64,000 nucleotides of DNA from REEB85 sp018971455 (GTDB lineage Bacteria > Pseudomonadota > Alphaproteobacteria > Acetobacterales > Acetobacteraceae), in assembly GCA_028871195.1 (NCBI GenBank), contig JAGWNT010000002.1:35175-99174 (forward strand). The letters run 5' to 3'. Every line of letters starts with the position of its first letter. Position 1 is the first letter of the stretch. This document shows positions 1 through 7,816 of the stretch, piece by piece. The position numbers were made by a program, and so were the translations under genes. The notes below the pieces were generated by a model. It had not been told where the DNA came from. It worked only from the letters and a program-made list of their open reading frames with translations, and did not search any database.

Positions 1-189
1 AGCCAGTATCGCTTCGAGACCATCGTCGATCCCGCCGGCGGCGCCGTGCTCGCCACCATCGAGCACGAGGTTCGCAGCATGCGCCACCCGATGTATGCGC
101 GCCCGCTGGTCAATCGCGACCCCGACATCACCAACAACCGCTATGCCCCCGGCCGCGAGGCCTGGGCGCCGGCGATGCCGCCGGAATGA
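1..189 (+). CDS. C-terminal fragment of an unidentified protein
   Basis: This open frame enters from outside the window and ends at the TGA at 187-189, leaving 62 residues. The tail is rich in Arg, Pro and Asn (for example RHPMYARPLVNRDPD). I do not recognise the family. Its stop overlaps the start of the next gene in an ATGA arrangement, so the two are almost certainly co-transcribed and translationally coupled. The downstream neighbours suggest it may belong to the aromatic-acid catabolic cluster, but that is inference from position only. Confidence 0.6.
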   Translation, partial: SQYRFETIVDPAGGAVLATIEHEVRSMRHPMYARPLVNRDPDITNNRYAPGREAWAPAMPPE

Positions 190-1019
190 CCCTGCCCGCC
201 GCGATTCTCGACCATGTCGCCGTCAATGTCGGCACCGCGATGGACGCGGCGGCCGAGACCTGGACCCGCCTCGGCTTCACCCTCACGCCGCGAGGCCGGC
301 ACAGCCTGGGCTCGATCAATCATCTCGCCGTCTTTGCCACCGACTATCTCGAACTGATCGGCGTGCCGGACAGGCACGGCGCGCGGGCCGATCTGCTCGA
401 CTGGCCGGCCGGCCTGAACGGGCTGGTATTCGCAACCGATGACGCCGACGCGCTGCACCGGCGTTTGGGCCGGGAAGGCGTTCCGAGCCTGGCGCCGGGC
501 GGCTTCTCGCGCCCGGTCGACATCGACGGCCAGGCCCATGAAGCCCGGTTCCGTACCCTGCGCCTGCCGCCCGAAACGACGCCGGCGGGGCGCATCTATT
601 TCTGTCAGCATTTCACCCGGCATCTCGTGTGGCGCGATGCATGGCGGCACCACCCCAATGGCACCACCGGCATCGCCGCGGTGCTGATCGGCGCCGACCG
701 GCCGGACCGGCTCGGCGACCTGTTCGCCCGCCTGTTCGGGCATCGCGCGGTGCACCCGATCGCGCAGGGCATGCGCATCACCGCCGGGCTCATCCAGATC
801 GATGTCGTCCACCCGCAGGCCCTGGCCGCGCGCTTCGGGCAGGCGGCCCCCGGCGGCGATGACCGGCACGAATACATGGCCGCCCTGGTCCTGCGCACCG
901 CCTCCCTGGCGCAGACCAGCGCCCGCCTCGCGGGCCTGGCGACGCACCCCGATGCCGCGCGGGCCGTGGTTCCGGCCGGGGCCGCCTGCGGTGTGACGCT
1001 GGAATTCCGCGAAGCCTGA
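186..1019 (+). CDS. VOC/glyoxalase-like domain protein
   Basis: A 277-residue protein resembling the glyoxalase-like (vicinal oxygen chelate) superfamily. It opens with ILDHVAVNV, a typical first strand with the metal-ligand His, and a second half begins near residue 155 after a hydrophilic linker, consistent with paired beta-alpha-beta modules. VOC enzymes include isomerases, epimerases, extradiol dioxygenases and binding proteins, so the reaction cannot be named. The ATG overlaps the preceding stop by 4 bp. It converges on the ridA/marR/SDR genes and may act on an intermediate of the neighbouring CoA-thioester pathway, which is inference. Confidence 0.75.
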   Translation: MTLPAAILDHVAVNVGTAMDAAAETWTRLGFTLTPRGRHSLGSINHLAVFATDYLELIGVPDRHGARADLLDWPAGLNGLVFATDDADALHRRLGREGVPSLAPGGFSRPVDIDGQAHEARFRTLRLPPETTPAGRIYFCQHFTRHLVWRDAWRHHPNGTTGIAAVLIGADRPDRLGDLFARLFGHRAVHPIAQGMRITAGLIQIDVVHPQALAARFGQAAPGGDDRHEYMAALVLRTASLAQTSARLAGLATHPDAARAVVPAGAACGVTLEFREA

Positions 1020-1023
1020 CGCG

Positions 1024-1416
1024 CTACGCGGGCAGGATGGCGACCGCCTCGATCTCGACGCAGGCTTCGCGTTCGACCAGAGCGGAGACGCCGATCACCG
1101 CCATCGCCGGGAAATTGCGGCCCATCACGTCGCGCCAGGCGGCGCCCAGCGCGGCGCCGCTCGCCCGGTAGGCCTCGATGTCGGTGACATACCAGACCAG
1201 CCGCGCGATATGCTCCGGGCCCGCCTTCGCCTCGGCCAGAATGGCCAGGATGTTGCGCAGCGCCTGCGCGGTCTGCGCCACCAGCCCATCGGCGAAGCGG
1301 CCCTGCGCATCCCAGCCGATCTGCCCGCTCACGAGCACGAAGGTGCCGGTGCCCATCATCGCGTTCGCATAGCCCTTCGGCCGCGGCCATGACGGCGGCT
1401 GTAACACGGTCAGCAT
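1024..1416 (-). CDS. RidA/YjgF/Rid family protein
   Basis: A 130-residue protein of normal length for the Rid family of enamine/imine deaminases. It carries the family pattern FVLVSGQIGWDAQG near residue 26, an ALRNILAIL helix and a C-terminal IEAVAILPA strand. The open frame extends further upstream, but the ATG at 1416 gives the standard family length and lies just after the marR stop (1419), so the two are probably one operon. A Rid protein fits a pathway that passes through an unstable 2-amino-enoyl intermediate, as in aerobic 2-aminobenzoyl-CoA degradation. The substrate here is inferred. Confidence 0.85.
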   Translation of the reverse strand: MLTVLQPPSWPRPKGYANAMMGTGTFVLVSGQIGWDAQGRFADGLVAQTAQALRNILAILAEAKAGPEHIARLVWYVTDIEAYRASGAALGAAWRDVMGRNFPAMAVIGVSALVEREACVEIEAVAILPA

Positions 1417-1418
1417 GC

Positions 1419-1970
1419 TCACTCCCCGGCCCTCACCTTGCGCTCCTCGGTGGCAGCGTGGACGGACTGCTTCACCCTTCCCAGCAGGCTCATGAGCTGC
1501 GCCACCTCCGCCTCGCCCAGGCCGGCGAACAGGTTCGAAATCCACTCCGCGTGCTCGACCGCCATGTCGGCAAAGGAGCGATGGCCGGCCTCGGTCAGTC
1601 TCACCATGGCCGCGCGCCGGTCCGTGGGATGCGGGATGCGCTGCAACAGCCCGAGCTCGGCGAGTTTCTCGACCAGCCCGGTGATATTGCCGTTCGACAC
1701 CATCATGCGCCGCGACAGCTCGCCCAGGGTCATTCCCTCCGGCATTTTCTCGAGCTGCGCCATCAGGTCGAAGCGCGGCAGCGTGACGTCGAAACACGCG
1801 CGCAGCCGGGTGCGGATTTCCCCTTCGATCAGCGTCGTGCAGGTCAGCAGGCGCAGCCACAGCCGCAGCTCGTCCTGGTGGTCATGCGGGCGCTCCTGCG
1901 CGCGGGTCTCGGCATCGAGCACCACCGTTTCGCGGCCCGGGATTTCGCGGTCCGGCGCGTTCTCGCCCAT
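1419..1970 (-). CDS. MarR family transcriptional regulator
   Basis: A 183-residue winged-helix regulator. The central part has the MarR layout: helix MTLGELSRRMMVSNGNITGL (recognition region), then LLQRIPHPTDRRAAMVRLTE, the wing with its conserved DRR. The ATG at 1970 overlaps the SDR stop as TGATG, so it is translationally coupled to that gene. MarR proteins usually repress nearby genes and release DNA on binding an aromatic ligand or its CoA ester. The 20-bp palindrome at 6815-6834 and its relative at 2777-2796 are the obvious candidate operators. Ligand and operator assignment are inferred. Confidence 0.9.
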   Translation of the reverse strand: MGENAPDREIPGRETVVLDAETRAQERPHDHQDELRLWLRLLTCTTLIEGEIRTRLRACFDVTLPRFDLMAQLEKMPEGMTLGELSRRMMVSNGNITGLVEKLAELGLLQRIPHPTDRRAAMVRLTEAGHRSFADMAVEHAEWISNLFAGLGEAEVAQLMSLLGRVKQSVHAATEERKVRAGE

Positions 1971-2731
1971 CACATCACCTCGCCGCCGGCGACGGCGATT
2001 GCCTGGCCGGTCATCGCGCCCGAATCGGGCCCGCACAGAAACAGCACGGCGGCGGCCACTTCCTCGGGTGCCACTAGCCGCCTCTGCGGGTTGGCGGCGG
2101 CAAAGCTCGCGCGCACCTCCGCTGCGGTCCGTCCGGTGCGTTGCGCCACCTTGGCCATGCTCTGCATCAACAGCTCCGTCTCCGTATAGCCGGGGCAGAC
2201 GGCATTCACCGTCACGCCGCTGCGCGCCGTCTCCCGCGCCAGGGCCCGGGTCAGTCCGATGACACCGTGCTTGGCCGCGACATAGGCCGCGACATAGGGG
2301 TAGCCGGTCAAGCCCGCGGTCGAGGCGATGTTGATCACGCGCCCGACGTCGCGCGCCAACATTCCGGGCAGCACGGCCTGTGTCACGGTGAAGGTTGCGG
2401 TCAGGTTGAGGGCGATCATACGGTCCCATATCGACCGTGTGGTGCGCGCAAAGGGCGCGCTCTCGGCGGCCCCGGCGCCGTTGACCAGGATGGCAAGCGC
2501 GCCGAGCCGGGCTTCCGCGGCGGCGATGGCGGAGGCCACCGCCGCCTCGTCGGTCACGTCCGCCTCGACCTGGAAGGCCGCGTCGCCGGCGGCGACAATG
2601 GCGCCCAGCCTGGCGGTGTTGCGGCCCAGCACCGTCACGGCAACCCCGGCCCGGCTCAGGCCGCGGGCGATCGCCGCCCCGATCCCGCCGCTGCCACCGG
2701 TCACCAGCGCATGGCGCGCGCCCATCTCCAT
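1970..2731 (-). CDS. SDR family NAD(P)-dependent dehydrogenase
   Basis: A 253-residue classical short-chain dehydrogenase. The nucleotide-binding motif TGGSGGIG is near residue 12, the NGAGA motif near 88, the catalytic Ser in NIAST and the catalytic YxxxK in AAYVAAKHG near residue 155. The C-terminal GQAIAVAGGEVM is typical of FabG-like enzymes. It is transcribed away from the monooxygenase gene from a shared 105-bp intergenic region and leads the SDR-marR-ridA operon. A role in oxidising or reducing a hydroxyacyl-CoA formed after ring reduction is plausible. Substrate unknown. Confidence 0.88.
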   Translation of the reverse strand: MEMGARHALVTGGSGGIGAAIARGLSRAGVAVTVLGRNTARLGAIVAAGDAAFQVEADVTDEAAVASAIAAAEARLGALAILVNGAGAAESAPFARTTRSIWDRMIALNLTATFTVTQAVLPGMLARDVGRVINIASTAGLTGYPYVAAYVAAKHGVIGLTRALARETARSGVTVNAVCPGYTETELLMQSMAKVAQRTGRTAAEVRASFAAANPQRRLVAPEEVAAAVLFLCGPDSGAMTGQAIAVAGGEVM

Positions 2732-2776
2732 TCCGCCTCCCGCCCAGCACCGCTCAACACGGTCTTGCAATCGATA

Positions 2777-2796
2777 ATTGTTGAAGCCTAAAGTAT
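2777..2796. promoter_or_regulatory. Candidate MarR operator, copy 1
   Basis: ATTGTTGAAGCCTAAAGTAT matches the palindrome at 6815-6834 at 17 of 20 positions, with the right arm identical. It lies 41 bp before the monooxygenase/reductase start and 46 bp before the divergent SDR start, so one bound dimer could control both directions. This copy is a poorer palindrome (6 of 10 pairs) than copy 2. That it is the binding site of the adjacent MarR regulator is inference. Confidence 0.55.
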
Positions 2797-2836
2797 TTTC
2801 AGCGGCGAGGCCATAGCCGCGTTTGGAGCACCGGCG

Positions 2837-5164
2837 ATGCGGATTGTCATTCTCGGCGGCGGGCCCGCGGGCCTCTATTTCTCCATCCTGATGAAGAAGG
2901 CCCGGCCGCAGGCCGACATCGTGGTGCACGAGCGAAACCGCCCCGACGACACGTTCGGCTTCGGCGTGGTGTTCTCCGACGCGACGCTGGATACGTTCGA
3001 GAAATACGATGTCGAAAGCTACCGGGCGATCACCGAGAACTTCGCCTACTGGGACGATATCGAAATCCGCTTCAAGGGCACCACCCACCGCGTCGGCGGC
3101 AACGGCTTCTGCGGCTGCGCGCGGCGCACGCTGCTGATGCTTCTCCAGCAGCGCGCCCGGGCGCTGGGCGTGGTGCTGCACTTCCAGTCCGAGATCAAGG
3201 GCGTCGCCGACTTCGCCGATGCCGACCTGATTGTCGCCGCGGACGGCATCAATTCCGTCATCCGCGAGCAGTTCCGCGAGCATTTCGCGCCGGAGGTGGA
3301 TCTGCGGCCCAACCGCTTCGCCTGGATGGGCTCGACCCGCCCGCTCGACGCCTTCACCTTCTCCTTCCGTGAGACCCCGCACGGCGTCTTCATCGCCCAT
3401 GCCTACCAGTATGCGCCGGACGCCTCGACCTGGGTGATGGAGACCGATGCCGAAACCTTCACCCGCGCCGGGCTCGCCGGCATGTCCGAGGCCGAGACGG
3501 CGGCGTTTCTCGAAGGCGTGTTCGCCGAAGATCTTGCCGGCCACAAGCTGATCGCCAACCGCTCGTTGTGGCGGCAATTCCCGATGATCCGCAACGCCCG
3601 CAGCACGATGGACAATGTGGTGCTGCTGGGTGACGCCAAATCCACCGCGCATTTCTCCATCGGATCGGGCACCAAGCTCGCCATGGAGGATGCCATCGCC
3701 CTGTTCGAAGCGTTCCGCGCCGAGGGCGCGGTGGCGCCCGCCCTGGCCCGTTTCGAGGCCGATCGGCGCGAGGATGTCGAGCGCATCCAGCATGCCGCCG
3801 ACGTGTCGCTCGTCTGGTTCGAGCATGTGCGCCGTTTCTGGGACATGCACCCCACGCAATTCGCCTTCGGGCTGATGACGCGCTCGCGTTCGATCACCTA
3901 CGACAACCTCAAGCTGCGGGCGCCGGATTTCGTCGCCCGCAGCGACGCGCTGTTCGCCGATGGCGTGCGCGGCGCCGGCCTTTCCGCACGGTCCGCGCCG
4001 CCGATGTTCCAGCCCTTCGCGCTGCGCGAGCTGACGATCGCCAACCGCGTCGTCGTCTCGCCCATGTGCATGTATTCGGCCGATCACGGCCTGCCGGGCG
4101 ACTGGCATCTGGTGCACTACGCCAGCCGCGCCATGGGGGGTGCGGGGCTGATGTTCACCGAAATGACCTGCGTGACCGAGGATGCCCGCATCACCCCGGG
4201 CTGTGCCGGCCTCTACACCGACGCGCAGGAGGCCGCCTGGGCGCGCATCGTCGCTTTCGTGCATGCCCAGAGCGGCACGAAATTCGCCCTCCAGCTCGGA
4301 CATGCCGGGCGCAAGGGGGCGACGAAACTGATGTGGGAGGGCATGGATCGCCCGCTCGACAGCGGCGCCTGGCGCCTGCTCGCCCCGTCGGCCCTGCCGT
4401 ATTATCCGGACAGCCAGGTTCCCCATGAAATGACCCGCGCCGACATGGACCGGGTGCGCGACGATTTCGTCGCCGCCACGCGCCGCGGCCTGCGCGCGGG
4501 CTTCGACATGCTGGAGCTGCATTGCGCCCATGGCTACCTGCTGGCCAGCTTCATCTCGCCGCTGACCAACCATCGCGAGGATGAGTATGGCGGCAGCCTG
4601 GAGAATCGCCTGCGCTTCCCGCTCGAGGTCTTTGCCGCGATGCGCGCGGCCTGGCCGAGCGGGCGCCCCATGTCGGTGCGCATTTCGGCGACCGACTGGG
4701 CCGAGGGGGGCAATACCGGCGAGGACGCGGTCGAGATCGCCCGCGCCTTCCGCGCCGAGGGCTGCGACCTGATCGACGTCTCGACCGGCCAGACCTCGCC
4801 CGAATCCAGCCCGGTTTACGGGCGCATGTTCCAGACCCCGTTCAGCGACCAGATCCGCAACGATGGCGGCATGGCGACGATGTGCGTCGGCAACATCACC
4901 ACCGCCGATCAGGTCAACACCATCCTCGCCGCCGGGCGCGCCGACCTCGTCGCACTCGCCAGGCCGCATCTGGCCGATCCGTACTTCACCCTGCATGCCG
5001 CCGCCCAGTACGGCGTCAGCCTCGATCGTATGGCGGTGCAGTACGAGCCCGGCATCGCGCAATCGCTGCGCGTCGCCGCCACGGCGCAGACCGAGATTGC
5101 CGATCTGCGCGCCCGCACCCGGCCGAAGACGCACAACCCGGCGCTGCTGCGCGCGGCGGAGTAG
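2837..5164 (+). CDS. 2-aminobenzoyl-CoA/salicylyl-CoA monooxygenase-reductase fusion
   Basis: A 775-residue flavoprotein with two parts. Residues 1-380 are an FAD monooxygenase: GGGPAG dinucleotide motif at 7-12 and the FAD motif LLGDAKSTAHFS near 263. Residues 389-775 are an old-yellow-enzyme domain: MFQPFALRELTIANRVVVSP, HCAHGYLLASFISPLTNH near 562 and EYGGSLENR. This architecture and length match bifunctional salicylyl-CoA 5-hydroxylase/oxidoreductase and the 2-aminobenzoyl-CoA monooxygenase/reductase of Azoarcus, which hydroxylates and then reduces the ring of the CoA thioester. The adjacent aryl-CoA ligase and RidA favour anthraniloyl-CoA, but salicylyl-CoA cannot be excluded. The ATG follows GGAGC at a short spacing. 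Confidence 0.9.
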   Translation: MRIVILGGGPAGLYFSILMKKARPQADIVVHERNRPDDTFGFGVVFSDATLDTFEKYDVESYRAITENFAYWDDIEIRFKGTTHRVGGNGFCGCARRTLLMLLQQRARALGVVLHFQSEIKGVADFADADLIVAADGINSVIREQFREHFAPEVDLRPNRFAWMGSTRPLDAFTFSFRETPHGVFIAHAYQYAPDASTWVMETDAETFTRAGLAGMSEAETAAFLEGVFAEDLAGHKLIANRSLWRQFPMIRNARSTMDNVVLLGDAKSTAHFSIGSGTKLAMEDAIALFEAFRAEGAVAPALARFEADRREDVERIQHAADVSLVWFEHVRRFWDMHPTQFAFGLMTRSRSITYDNLKLRAPDFVARSDALFADGVRGAGLSARSAPPMFQPFALRELTIANRVVVSPMCMYSADHGLPGDWHLVHYASRAMGGAGLMFTEMTCVTEDARITPGCAGLYTDAQEAAWARIVAFVHAQSGTKFALQLGHAGRKGATKLMWEGMDRPLDSGAWRLLAPSALPYYPDSQVPHEMTRADMDRVRDDFVAATRRGLRAGFDMLELHCAHGYLLASFISPLTNHREDEYGGSLENRLRFPLEVFAAMRAAWPSGRPMSVRISATDWAEGGNTGEDAVEIARAFRAEGCDLIDVSTGQTSPESSPVYGRMFQTPFSDQIRNDGGMATMCVGNITTADQVNTILAAGRADLVALARPHLADPYFTLHAAAQYGVSLDRMAVQYEPGIAQSLRVAATAQTEIADLRARTRPKTHNPALLRAAE

Positions 5165-5179
5165 CCGCAGCAAAACAGG

Positions 5180-6787
5180 CTACTGGCGAAGGCGGAAGCG
5201 TTGGAGCTTTCCGGTGTTGGTCTTCGGCAGTTCGCTGCAATAGGCGATCGCGCGCGGGTATTTGTAGGGCGCGATGGCCGCCTTGACGAAGTTCTGCAAG
5301 GCCTCCGTCATCGCGGCATCGCCCTCGTGGCCCGGGCGCAGCACGACGAAGGCCTTCACCACCGCGCCGCGGTCATCATCCGCCACCCCGATCACCGCAC
5401 ATTCCTGCACCGCCTCGTGCAACAGCAGGGCGGCTTCCACCTCGGGCCCGGCAATGTTGTAGCCCGAGGAGATGATCATGTCGTCGCTGCGGGCCTGGTA
5501 CCAGAAATACCCGTCGGCATCGCGCAGGAAGGTATCGCCCGTGATGTTCCAGCCATCCTGCACGTAATTCGCCTGCCGCGGATCGGCGAGGTAGCGGCAG
5601 CCGGTCGGCCCGCGCACGGCGAGCCGGCCGATCGTGCCGTCCGGCACGTCCCGGCCGGTCTCGTCGACGACGCGCGCCTCGTAGCCCGGCACCGGCTTGC
5701 CGGTGGCACCTGTGCGGATCTCGTCGGGCACGGTGGCGATGAAAATATGCAGCAGCTCGGTCGAGCCGATGCCGTCCATCAGCTTGATGCCGGTGGCGGC
5801 GAGCCAGGCATCGAAGGTGGCGCGCGGCAGGTGCTCGCCGGCCGAAACGCAGGCGCGCAGGCTGGAGAGATCGCTTCCCGCCATCTTGGCCAGCATGGCG
5901 CGATAGGCGGTCGGCGCGGTGAAGCAGATGCTCGGGCGGAAGCGCGGAATGGCGGCGAGAAGGTCGTCGGGCCCGGCGCGCTCGAGCAGCACGGTGGCGG
6001 CGCCGACATGCAGCGGAAAAAGCACCAGCCCGCCCAGCCCGAAGGTGAAGGCCAGGGGCGGCGAGCCGATGAAGCAATCATCCGGCCGCGGCCGCAGGAT
6101 ATTGCCGCCATAGGCATCGCACACGGCCAGCAGATCGCGATGGAAATGCATCGTGCCCTTGGGCTGGCCGGTGGTGCCCGAGGTGAACCCGATCAGGCAG
6201 ACCTCGTCGGCGGCGGTGTCATGCGCGGCGAACTCAGCCGGCGCCTCGGCGCACAGCGCCTCCAGCCCGTCCGCCGCGGAGCTGTTGAAATAGACGATCC
6301 GCTGCAATGTCGGCGCCAGCGGCCGCGCCGCCTCCAGGTCTTCGGCCAGCCGCGCGTCGCACAGGGCCAGCGCGATGCGCGCCTTCTCGATCGGATAGCT
6401 CAACTCCCCGGCGCGCAGCATCGGCATGGTGGCAACGACGATGCCGCCCGCCTTCAGCACGGCGAGGTAGCAGGCCACCATCATCGGGTTGTTGGCCGAT
6501 CGCAGCAGCACCCGATGGCCCGGCCGCATGCCCAGCCGGCCCACGAGCACGTGGCAGATGCGGTTCACCTGCGCATGCAGCTCCGCGTAGCTCCAGCGCA
6601 GCGTGGGCGAGATCAGGCAGGGTGCGGCGCCATGCCCCTCGGCCACCCAGCGGTCGAGGAAGGCGCTGACGCAGTTCAGCCGCGCCGGGTACTGCAATTC
6701 CGGGCGGGTGAAGATCAGGTCCGGCCATTCCGCGCGGGGCGGCAGGTTCTGCTCGGCAAAACTGTCTCGGGTGACTGAGGCGCTCAT
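5180..6787 (-). CDS. Aryl-CoA ligase (benzoate/2-aminobenzoate-CoA ligase type)
   Basis: A 535-residue adenylate-forming enzyme that activates a carboxylic acid to its CoA ester. Motifs seen: FTSGTTGQPKGTMHFHRD near residue 200 (ATP binding), GWNITGDTFLRDADGYFWY with RSDDMIISSGYNIAGPEVE (hinge region), and PKTNTGKLQR near 522 with the catalytic Lys. The family resemblance is to benzoate- and 2-aminobenzoate-CoA ligases, which supply substrate to the monooxygenase encoded convergently 15 bp away. The frame extends to 6895, but the ATG at 6787 gives the family's usual N-terminus and sits 27 bp from a candidate MarR operator. Confidence 0.88.
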   Translation of the reverse strand: MSASVTRDSFAEQNLPPRAEWPDLIFTRPELQYPARLNCVSAFLDRWVAEGHGAAPCLISPTLRWSYAELHAQVNRICHVLVGRLGMRPGHRVLLRSANNPMMVACYLAVLKAGGIVVATMPMLRAGELSYPIEKARIALALCDARLAEDLEAARPLAPTLQRIVYFNSSAADGLEALCAEAPAEFAAHDTAADEVCLIGFTSGTTGQPKGTMHFHRDLLAVCDAYGGNILRPRPDDCFIGSPPLAFTFGLGGLVLFPLHVGAATVLLERAGPDDLLAAIPRFRPSICFTAPTAYRAMLAKMAGSDLSSLRACVSAGEHLPRATFDAWLAATGIKLMDGIGSTELLHIFIATVPDEIRTGATGKPVPGYEARVVDETGRDVPDGTIGRLAVRGPTGCRYLADPRQANYVQDGWNITGDTFLRDADGYFWYQARSDDMIISSGYNIAGPEVEAALLLHEAVQECAVIGVADDDRGAVVKAFVVLRPGHEGDAAMTEALQNFVKAAIAPYKYPRAIAYCSELPKTNTGKLQRFRLRQ

Positions 6788-6814
6788 CCGTCCGCCTTCC
6801 GCGATGATCGCATG

Positions 6815-6834
6815 ATACTTCAAGCCTAAAGTAT
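6815..6834. promoter_or_regulatory. Candidate MarR operator, copy 2 (20-bp palindrome)
   Basis: ATACTTCAAGCCTAAAGTAT is an inverted repeat with 8 of 10 base pairs matched. It lies 27 bp upstream of the aryl-CoA ligase start and about 90 bp upstream of the divergent dehydrogenase gene. Seventeen of its twenty bases recur at 2777-2796. A spaced palindrome of this length is typical for MarR dimers. Assignment to the regulator at 1419-1970 is inference. Confidence 0.6.
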
Positions 6835-6925
6835 CTCCCTTCCCCTGGTCAACGTCGCCGGCCGGTCGCATTGACGCCCCCAGGGCCGCCGACAAGAATG
6901 CAAGCCATGGACCTCCCCCCTCGTC

Positions 6926-7816
6926 ATGCCGGGTGAGAAGCGGCCGCTTCTGGGCTTTCTCGGCGCCGGCATCATGGGCAGCGCCATGGTGCTGCGGCTG
7001 CGTGAGCGCGGCTGGCCGGTCCGTGTATGGAACCGCGATCGCAGCCGCCTGGCCCCGCTCGCCACGGCCGGCGCCGATATCTCCCCCGCCTGCCCGCGCG
7101 CGGTGGTGGCGGCGAGTGACATCGTGCTGATCTGCGTGCGCGACGCGGCGGCCGTCGAGGCCTGCGTGTTCGGCACGGACGGGCTGGCCGGCGGCAAGGC
7201 CGCGCTAGTGATCGACCACTCCACCATCCCGCCCGCCGCCGCGCGTGACATCGCCGCCCGGCTGCACCGGCACAATGGCAGTGCCTGGATCGACGCGCCG
7301 GTCTCGGGCGGCCCGGCGGCGGCGCGCGAAGGCCGGCTCACCATCATGGCCGGCGGCGGCGCGGCCGACCTCGCCCGCGCGGCGCCGGTCCTCGCCGATC
7401 TCGCGGCCAATCTCACCCATATGGGCGCCACGGGCGCCGGCCAGACGGCCAAGATGATCAACCAGGTGCTGGTCGGTACCGGCTTCGTGCTGATGGCCGA
7501 GGCGCTGCGCCTGGCCGAGGCAAGCGGCATCGACGCGGCACGCCTGCCCGACTGTCTCGCCGGCGGCCTGGCCGACAGCGCCCTGCTGCAACGCATCTAC
7601 CGCCAGATGCAGCAGCGCGCCTTCGAGCCGCCGGCGAGCCGCGCCGAGGTGCTTCTGAAAGACCTCGCCGCGGCCAGCGATTTCGCACGCGGGCTGGACC
7701 TTGCGTTGCCGATGCTCGAGCTTGCCGCCCGCCGCTATGGCGACCACGTCGCCGCCGGTCACGGCCAGCAGGACAGCGCCGCGATTCTGCGCCTCTATGA
7801 ACGGAACCCGTCATGA
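6926..7816 (+). CDS. NAD(P)-dependent oxidoreductase, 3-hydroxyisobutyrate dehydrogenase family
   Basis: A 296-residue beta-hydroxyacid dehydrogenase. It shows the Rossmann motif GFLGAGIMGSAM at residues 9-20, the segment DHSTIPP, the substrate-binding signature DAPVSGGPAAAREG near 123, and the catalytic Lys in GQTAKMINQ near 174. Members oxidise 3-hydroxyisobutyrate, tartronate semialdehyde, 6-phosphogluconate and related acids. The stop overlaps the ATG of the CoA-transferase gene (ATGA), so these two genes form an operon. Its link to aromatic degradation is by position only, and the substrate is unknown. Confidence 0.85.
   Translation: MPGEKRPLLGFLGAGIMGSAMVLRLRERGWPVRVWNRDRSRLAPLATAGADISPACPRAVVAASDIVLICVRDAAAVEACVFGTDGLAGGKAALVIDHSTIPPAAARDIAARLHRHNGSAWIDAPVSGGPAAAREGRLTIMAGGGAADLARAAPVLADLAANLTHMGATGAGQTAKMINQVLVGTGFVLMAEALRLAEASGIDAARLPDCLAGGLADSALLQRIYRQMQQRAFEPPASRAEVLLKDLAAASDFARGLDLALPMLELAARRYGDHVAAGHGQQDSAAILRLYERNPS

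Noticed and set aside
1970..5173. 1067-codon open frame on the minus strand across the monooxygenase fusion
   Set aside because: Only its 3' end (1970-2731) is a real SDR gene. The remainder is antisense to a gene with clear FAD and OYE motifs, a usual result of high GC content.
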